From the NCBI GenBank assembly GCA_027482795.1, contig JAIXVS010000087.1:1-9370 (forward strand): a DNA stretch of 9,370 bases, in the 5' to 3' direction. Shown here piece by piece: positions 6,219 to 9,370 of the stretch (the first letter of the stretch is position 1; every line of letters starts with the position of its first letter). The notes under the pieces were generated by a model. The model saw nothing but the letters and a program-made list of their open reading frames with translations. It made no database searches and was not told the origin of the DNA. The stretch is from Rhodobacter sp. (lineage in GTDB: Bacteria; Pseudomonadota; Alphaproteobacteria; Rhodobacterales; Rhodobacteraceae). A program made the position numbers and the translations under genes.

Positions 6219-6635
6219 CTAAAGCGCGCACACCATCACAAGGGCGTCTATGGATGCGCCATCTGGGCCAAGATAATAGGCACGGCGCAGGCCCGATTGG
6301 GTAAAACCACATGCCTGATACAGCGCTATCGCGGGGGCATTGGTGGTTGCCACCTCTAAAAAGGCCGTCTGCGCGGCTTTTTGTCGTGCCATGTCGCAAA
6401 ATTGGGCCACAAGCGCGCGGCCAATGCCTTGGCGGCGCTGGTTTGGATCAACGGCGATGGTCAGCAGTTCAGCCTCGCCCGCAACGGCTTGGCCCAGCAA
6501 AAAGCCATGCGGCCCATTTAGGGCAAAGCTGTGCGGGTTCGCCAGAATTTGCGCAATTTCTGCCGCAGACCATGGGCGCGGGGTGGTGAAACATTGGCCA
6601 TGCAGGCGCGCCATGTCATCGATGTTCAGGGTCAT
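6219..6635 (-). CDS. rimI: Ribosomal-protein-alanine N-acetyltransferase (RimI-like GNAT)
   Basis: A compact 138-residue GNAT-fold protein that would transfer an acetyl group from acetyl-CoA to a protein N-terminus, classically ribosomal protein S18. The acetyl-CoA binding motif A is clear: VDPNQRRQGIGRAL (62-75). It is followed by the RimI-type block FLEVATTNAPAIALYQACGF (92-111), with Glu94 and Tyr106, and by GLRRAYY (115-121), which carries the C-terminal tyrosine expected of the active site. Length is slightly short compared with E. coli RimI (148). The ATG at 6635 overlaps the tsaB stop codon as ATGA, giving a tsaB-rimI pair, an arrangement common across bacteria and supporting the assignment. 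The true substrate in this organism is unproven, since GNAT proteins vary widely in target. Confidence 0.87.
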   Translation of the reverse strand: MTLNIDDMARLHGQCFTTPRPWSAAEIAQILANPHSFALNGPHGFLLGQAVAGEAELLTIAVDPNQRRQGIGRALVAQFCDMARQKAAQTAFLEVATTNAPAIALYQACGFTQSGLRRAYYLGPDGASIDALVMVCAL

Positions 6636-7225
6636 GGTAGGATAACTGGCGGCGGATCGCTGGGCGGGGCGGCATCGGCGGGGCGCAGGTAGAACGGCGC
6701 GGGGCGAGGTTGGTCTTGCCCCGTCCGCGTGGCGGCCATTTGCGCGATGGCAAGGGCAAGACCCGCGGGTGATAGGGTTTCCATTTGCACAATTGGCGCG
6801 TCTTGTGGTGGCGCGTCCAGCAGTTCGGCGGGGCTGGTTTTGCCAAACCGCTGCGCATAGACTTGCCCGCGCGGGGCGGGGATGGTGACGTAGAAATCAG
6901 CCAAATCAACAGTTTGCGCCCGCGCATCAAAACCCGTAACGCCAATGGCGGGAATATCCAGCCCCAAGGCCAGCCCCCGCGCCAAGGCCACAGAAATACG
7001 AATGCCCGTGAAATTGCCAGGGCCGACTCCCACGCCTATCGCAGCGAAATCTGCCCACTTCAGCCCCGCACCTGACATCATTTCTTCGATCATCGGCAGC
7101 AGGCGTTCAGCTTGGCCTTTGGCCATGTCCTCGCTGGCAAGAACGGGCGAATGCGTGCCATCCTGCCAATAAATCGCCGCCGCGCAATGCGCGCCAGATG
7201 TATCAAAGGCAAGGATGGGCGGCAC
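6632..7225 (-). CDS. tsaB: tRNA threonylcarbamoyladenosine biosynthesis protein TsaB
   Basis: TsaB is the non-catalytic partner of TsaD in making t6A at position 37 of tRNAs that read ANN codons. The 197-residue product has the ASKHA-fold N-terminus ILAFDTSGAHCAAAI (4-18) and the family motif GVGPGNFTGIRI (66-77), in which Asn replaces the more usual Ser. A TsaB-like ending PFYLRPADAAPP follows near the C-terminus. The start is a GTG at 7225, because the nearest upstream in-frame codon before a stop is only CTG and the next stop is the nfuA TAA itself. Only 12 bases separate it from nfuA, and it overlaps rimI by 4 bases, so all three are probably one transcript. The C-terminal 25 or so residues are proline-rich and poorly conserved. 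TsaD itself is not in the window. Confidence 0.92.
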   Translation of the reverse strand: MPPILAFDTSGAHCAAAIYWQDGTHSPVLASEDMAKGQAERLLPMIEEMMSGAGLKWADFAAIGVGVGPGNFTGIRISVALARGLALGLDIPAIGVTGFDARAQTVDLADFYVTIPAPRGQVYAQRFGKTSPAELLDAPPQDAPIVQMETLSPAGLALAIAQMAATRTGQDQPRPAPFYLRPADAAPPSDPPPVILP

Positions 7226-7237
7226 GTTCAGGCTGGT

Positions 7238-7795
7238 TTAGGCAGCAACAGGCCGCACTTCCAACACTTCGGGAATGTAATGGCGCAGCAGGTTTTCGAT
7301 GCCCATTTTCAGCGTAAGTGTGGACGATGGGCAACCCGCGCAGGCACCCTTCATGTTCAGATAGACCACACCGCGATCAAACCCGTGAAAGGTGATATCG
7401 CCGCCGTCTTGGGCAACGGCAGGGCGCACGCGGGTATCCAGCAGTTCCATAATCTGGCGCACAACATCACCATCAGGCCCGTCATGTGCGGTATGTGCGG
7501 CCTGCGCGCCGCCTTCCATAACAGGCGCGCCCGACTGGAAATGTTCCATAATCGCGCCCAGAATTGCGGGTTTGATATGGTTCCATTCGGCGGCTTCGCC
7601 CTTGGTCACTGTTACAAAATCAGTGCCCAGAAACACGCCCGTCACCTGCCCCGTGGCAAAAATGCGCTTGGCCAAGGGCGAGGTTGCCGCCGCATCGGCG
7701 CTGGGAAAATCGGCTGTGCCCATATCCAGCACTTCTTGCCCCGGCAAGAATTTCAGCGTGGCTGGGTTTGGCGTGGATTCTGTCTGGATGAACAT
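7238..7795 (-). CDS. nfuA: NifU-like Fe-S cluster carrier protein (Nfu type)
   Basis: A 185-residue Fe-S cluster carrier that would accept and deliver 4Fe-4S clusters to target enzymes. The N-terminal Nfu domain starts MFIQTESTPNPATLKFLPG and runs to about residue 87. The C-terminal NifU-like domain (about 112-178) contains RPAVAQDGGDI (124-134) and the cluster-binding CxxC in GACAGCPSS (Cys152, Cys155). Length and order match mitochondrial and alphaproteobacterial Nfu (Nfu1-like). The frame extends to 7822, but the start at 7795 is chosen: it begins exactly at the family N-terminus and has GGAG 8 bases upstream. It is the first gene of the nfuA-tsaB-rimI group and has its own upstream region with a possible iron-responsive site. 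Confidence 0.93.
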   Translation of the reverse strand: MFIQTESTPNPATLKFLPGQEVLDMGTADFPSADAAATSPLAKRIFATGQVTGVFLGTDFVTVTKGEAAEWNHIKPAILGAIMEHFQSGAPVMEGGAQAAHTAHDGPDGDVVRQIMELLDTRVRPAVAQDGGDITFHGFDRGVVYLNMKGACAGCPSSTLTLKMGIENLLRHYIPEVLEVRPVAA

Positions 7796-7802
7796 CTGAT
7801 AA

Positions 7803-7807
7803 TCTCC
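7803..7807 (-). promoter_or_regulatory. Ribosome binding site that fixes the nfuA start
   Basis: The minus strand reads GGAGA, 8 bases before the ATG at 7795. It lies inside the longer reading frame that reaches 7822, so it supports the shorter protein beginning MFIQTESTPN. Confidence 0.6.
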
Positions 7808-7821
7808 GACTGTTATACTCA

Positions 7822-7848
7822 ATTATGCAGGCGCGCCAGCAAAGTCAA
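7822..7848 (-). promoter_or_regulatory. Candidate nfuA promoter
   Basis: On the minus strand TTGACT (7843-7848) is followed after 15 bases by CATAAT (7822-7827), five of six matches to the -10 consensus. A second AT-rich element, TATAAC (7812-7817), could serve instead. The short spacing weakens the first pair. The -35 element lies one base from the palindrome at 7850-7866, so a regulator bound there would touch RNA polymerase. Confidence 0.4.
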
Positions 7849-7849
7849 G

Positions 7850-7866
7850 TTTGGAATTATTCTAAA
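7850..7866. promoter_or_regulatory. Putative Irr box / iron control element upstream of nfuA
   Basis: The plus strand reads TTTGGAA-TTA-TTCTAAA, a near-perfect 7-3-7 palindrome with one mismatched position pair. It resembles the alphaproteobacterial iron control element bound by Irr, the Fur-family haem-responsive regulator; I recall that consensus from memory. It sits directly upstream of the candidate nfuA -35 box and overlaps the stop codon of the metal permease gene. An iron-responsive site in front of an Fe-S carrier gene makes biological sense. Other Fur-family or Rrf2-family regulators cannot be ruled out. Confidence 0.5.
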
Positions 7867-8689
7867 CTGAAACAGCGTGCCGCGCCAGCAGGGTTTTGCG
7901 CGCAAAGGCCAGCAGGAACATCGCAGACAGCAGCAAGATAATCGTCGGCGCGGGGGCCGAGTTTAGCCAAAAACTGGCGTAAACCCCGCCAATCATCGCG
8001 GCCCATGTGATTAAAGTGGCCACCAGCATCATGCTGGCAAAGCGGCGCACCAGCAAATAGGCAATTGCGCCTGGTGCAATCATCAGCCCAATCGCCAGAA
8101 TCAGCCCCACTGCCTTTAGCGTGGCGACGATGGTCGCCGACAGCAGCACCAAAAACCCGTAATGCAATAGGTTCACGTTCAGGCCCAGCGCGCGGGCGCT
8201 GGCGGGATCAAAGGCATGAAGCAGCAGGCTGCGCCATGTCAGCGCCAGCGTCCCTAAAACCAGCGCCGCAATCACCGCCAGCTGCGCCAAATCTGCGCCA
8301 TTGATGCCAAGAATATTGCCAAACAGAATATGATCCAAATGCAGATCAGATTCGATCTGCGTGTACAAAACCATGCCAAAGCCGAACAGGCCTGAAAAGA
8401 CGATCCCCATCACAGTGTCTTGTTTGATGCGGCTGTTGTCGCGCAGATAGCCAATCGCCACCGCGCTGAACATGCCCGCCAAAAACGCCCCCAGCAGCAG
8501 CGGCAGGCCTGCGATATAGGCCAGCACAATGCCCGGCAGGGTCGCATGGGCAATCGCATCGCCCATCAGCGACCAGCCTTTCAGCACCAAATAGCACGAC
8601 AGAATCGCCGTGGGCGGGGCAAGGATGAACGCAGCCCAAAAGGCATTTTGCATGAAGGGAAAGTGAAAAGGCAGGAACAGATCGCTCAT
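7862..8689 (-). CDS. sitD: Manganese/iron ABC transporter permease, SitD/YfeD-like
   Basis: A 275-residue inner-membrane protein of the ABC-3 (ZnuB/TroC/SitD) permease family, with about seven to eight hydrophobic segments. Family features include LKGWSLMGDAIAHATLPGIV (36-55), the IKQDTVMGIVFSGLFGFGMV block (88-107), FDPASARALGL (160-170) and GLMIAPGAIAYLL (201-213). The acidic and histidine-rich stretch ESDLHLDHILFGNILGI is typical of the SitD-like partner. An open frame runs on to 8968, but the ATG at 8689 is chosen: it forms an ATGA overlap with the sitC-like gene, has GGAGG 11 bases upstream, and the extra upstream residues have no family character. It is the last gene of the importer, ending in TAG right at the putative iron box. 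Whether the metal is Mn or Fe cannot be read from the permease. Confidence 0.9.
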   Translation of the reverse strand: MSDLFLPFHFPFMQNAFWAAFILAPPTAILSCYLVLKGWSLMGDAIAHATLPGIVLAYIAGLPLLLGAFLAGMFSAVAIGYLRDNSRIKQDTVMGIVFSGLFGFGMVLYTQIESDLHLDHILFGNILGINGADLAQLAVIAALVLGTLALTWRSLLLHAFDPASARALGLNVNLLHYGFLVLLSATIVATLKAVGLILAIGLMIAPGAIAYLLVRRFASMMLVATLITWAAMIGGVYASFWLNSAPAPTIILLLSAMFLLAFARKTLLARHAVSV

Positions 8690-9370
8690 GCGCGCGCCGC
8701 CCTCCACACCGCAAGCCGCCCGTGTTTGGGGGCGAAAACAAAGGCTGCCAGAAACACCAAAGTTTGCAGACAAATAATCAGCCCGCCCGTGGCCCCATCT
8801 AGAAAATAGCTGGCATAGGCCCCCAGAAACGATGTGCCCGCGCCAATAGCGACTGAGAGAATCAAAATATGGCCAAAGCGGTCTGACAGCAGATAGGCCG
8901 TGGCCCCGGGGGTGACCAGCAGCGCCACCACCAAAAACGCACCCACAGTTTGCAAGGCTGCCACGCAAGATGCCGCCAGCAAGGCAAAGAAAATACCTTT
9001 CAGCAGCATCGGGTTAAGGCCGATAGATCGCGCATGGCTTTCATCAAAAAACACCGCCAGCAGCGCGCGCCACAGCACCAGCAAAATGCCCAGCGCCACC
9101 ACGCCTATGCCAACAAGCTGCGCCGTATCTTCGGGCGAGATGGCCAGAATATTGCCAAAAATAATCGACCGCACATCAATCGGCGAGGGGGATATCGAAA
9201 TCATAAACAGCCCCATCCCGAAAAACGCGGTGAACACCACGCCAATGACCGCGTCTTCCTTTAGCCCCGTGCGGGCGGTGAAAAACAACATCGCCGCTGC
9301 CGCCAAGCCGCCACTGGCAAATGCGCCCAGCGCAAGCGGCAGGCCCAGCATATAGGCCCCCGCCACACCC
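8686..9370 (-). CDS. sitC: Manganese/iron ABC transporter permease, SitC/YfeC-like, partial (N-terminus beyond window)
   Basis: The reading frame is open to the window edge, giving 227 residues of a metal-type ABC permease. The first visible residues GVAGAYMLGLPLALGAFASG are internal family sequence, so the GTG near 9366 is a valine codon and not the start; roughly 50-60 N-terminal residues lie outside. TGLKEDAVIGVVFTAFFGMG, SIIFGNILAISPEDTAQL, FFDESHARSIGLNP and ALLVTPGATAYLL match SitC/YfeC permeases, which form a heterodimeric channel with SitD. Several long hydrophobic segments cover most of the protein. The 3' end overlaps the sitD-like gene by 4 bases (ATGA), pointing to coupled translation. 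The binding protein and ATPase (sitA, sitB) would be expected upstream, beyond position 9370. Confidence 0.9.
   Translation of the reverse strand, partial: GVAGAYMLGLPLALGAFASGGLAAAAMLFFTARTGLKEDAVIGVVFTAFFGMGLFMISISPSPIDVRSIIFGNILAISPEDTAQLVGIGVVALGILLVLWRALLAVFFDESHARSIGLNPMLLKGIFFALLAASCVAALQTVGAFLVVALLVTPGATAYLLSDRFGHILILSVAIGAGTSFLGAYASYFLDGATGGLIICLQTLVFLAAFVFAPKHGRLAVWRAARA

Noticed and set aside
8690..8968. Upstream extension of the sitD-like frame to 8968
   Set aside because: These 93 residues overlap the sitC-like gene in another frame, have no membrane-permease character, and the ATGA junction at 8686-8689 gives a standard coupled start.
1..9370. Search for mobile elements, CRISPR arrays, tRNA/rRNA genes or phage and defence genes
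   Set aside because: I saw no transposase, integrase, spaced repeats, tRNA-like cloverleaf or defence-type domain. All coding capacity is accounted for by ordinary housekeeping and transport genes on one strand.

Overview
The window looks like a piece of an alphaproteobacterial chromosome, most likely Rhodobacterales (Rhodobacter/roseobacter group). This rests on the moderately GC-rich coding sequence and on the style of several proteins: the TSUP protein, the BMP-type binding protein, and the nfuA-tsaB-rimI string. It is an inference, because no rRNA or marker gene is present. Every gene I can support is on the minus strand, so the biological order runs from position 9370 down to 1. Coding density is high and many neighbours overlap by 1, 4 or 17 bases.

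Region by region, in the direction of transcription: (a) 9370-7862 holds the last two genes of a SitABCD/YfeABCD-type manganese/iron ABC importer. The first permease (sitC-like) is cut by the window edge and the second (sitD-like) is complete. (b) 7866-7796 is a short promoter region with a 17-bp near-palindrome that resembles the alphaproteobacterial Irr box / iron control element. It overlaps the sitD stop codon and sits just upstream of nfuA. (c) 7795-6219 holds nfuA (Fe-S carrier), tsaB (t6A tRNA modification partner) and rimI (protein N-acetyltransferase), closely packed as an operon. (d) 6218-6046 is a 173-bp non-coding leader with a possible promoter, direct repeats and a nested inverted repeat. 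(e) 6045-468 is a five-gene operon: BMP-family binding protein, double-domain ABC ATPase, two membrane permeases and a trimeric-type purine nucleoside phosphorylase. (f) 467-401 is a short spacer with a small hairpin. (g) 400-1 is the start of a TauE/SafE (TSUP) family anion exporter gene, cut by the window edge.

The main module is (e). The gene order and the phosphorylase residues suggest that it imports purine nucleosides from the periplasm and splits them with phosphate into free base and ribose-1-phosphate (or deoxyribose-1-phosphate) in the cytoplasm. The binding protein is unusual: a hydrophobic N-terminus is followed by a Pro/Ala linker with an exact 9-residue tandem repeat, so it may be tethered to the inner membrane. 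The start of the ATPase gene encodes an 11-bp perfect RNA stem closed by a GCAA (GNRA) tetraloop, 18 bases after the binding-protein stop codon. It is well placed to stabilise the upstream message and raise binding protein output over transporter output.

I found no mobile elements, CRISPR arrays, RNA genes or defence genes, and no wholly new system. The most interesting signals are the regulatory and RNA-structure ones and the tethered binding protein.
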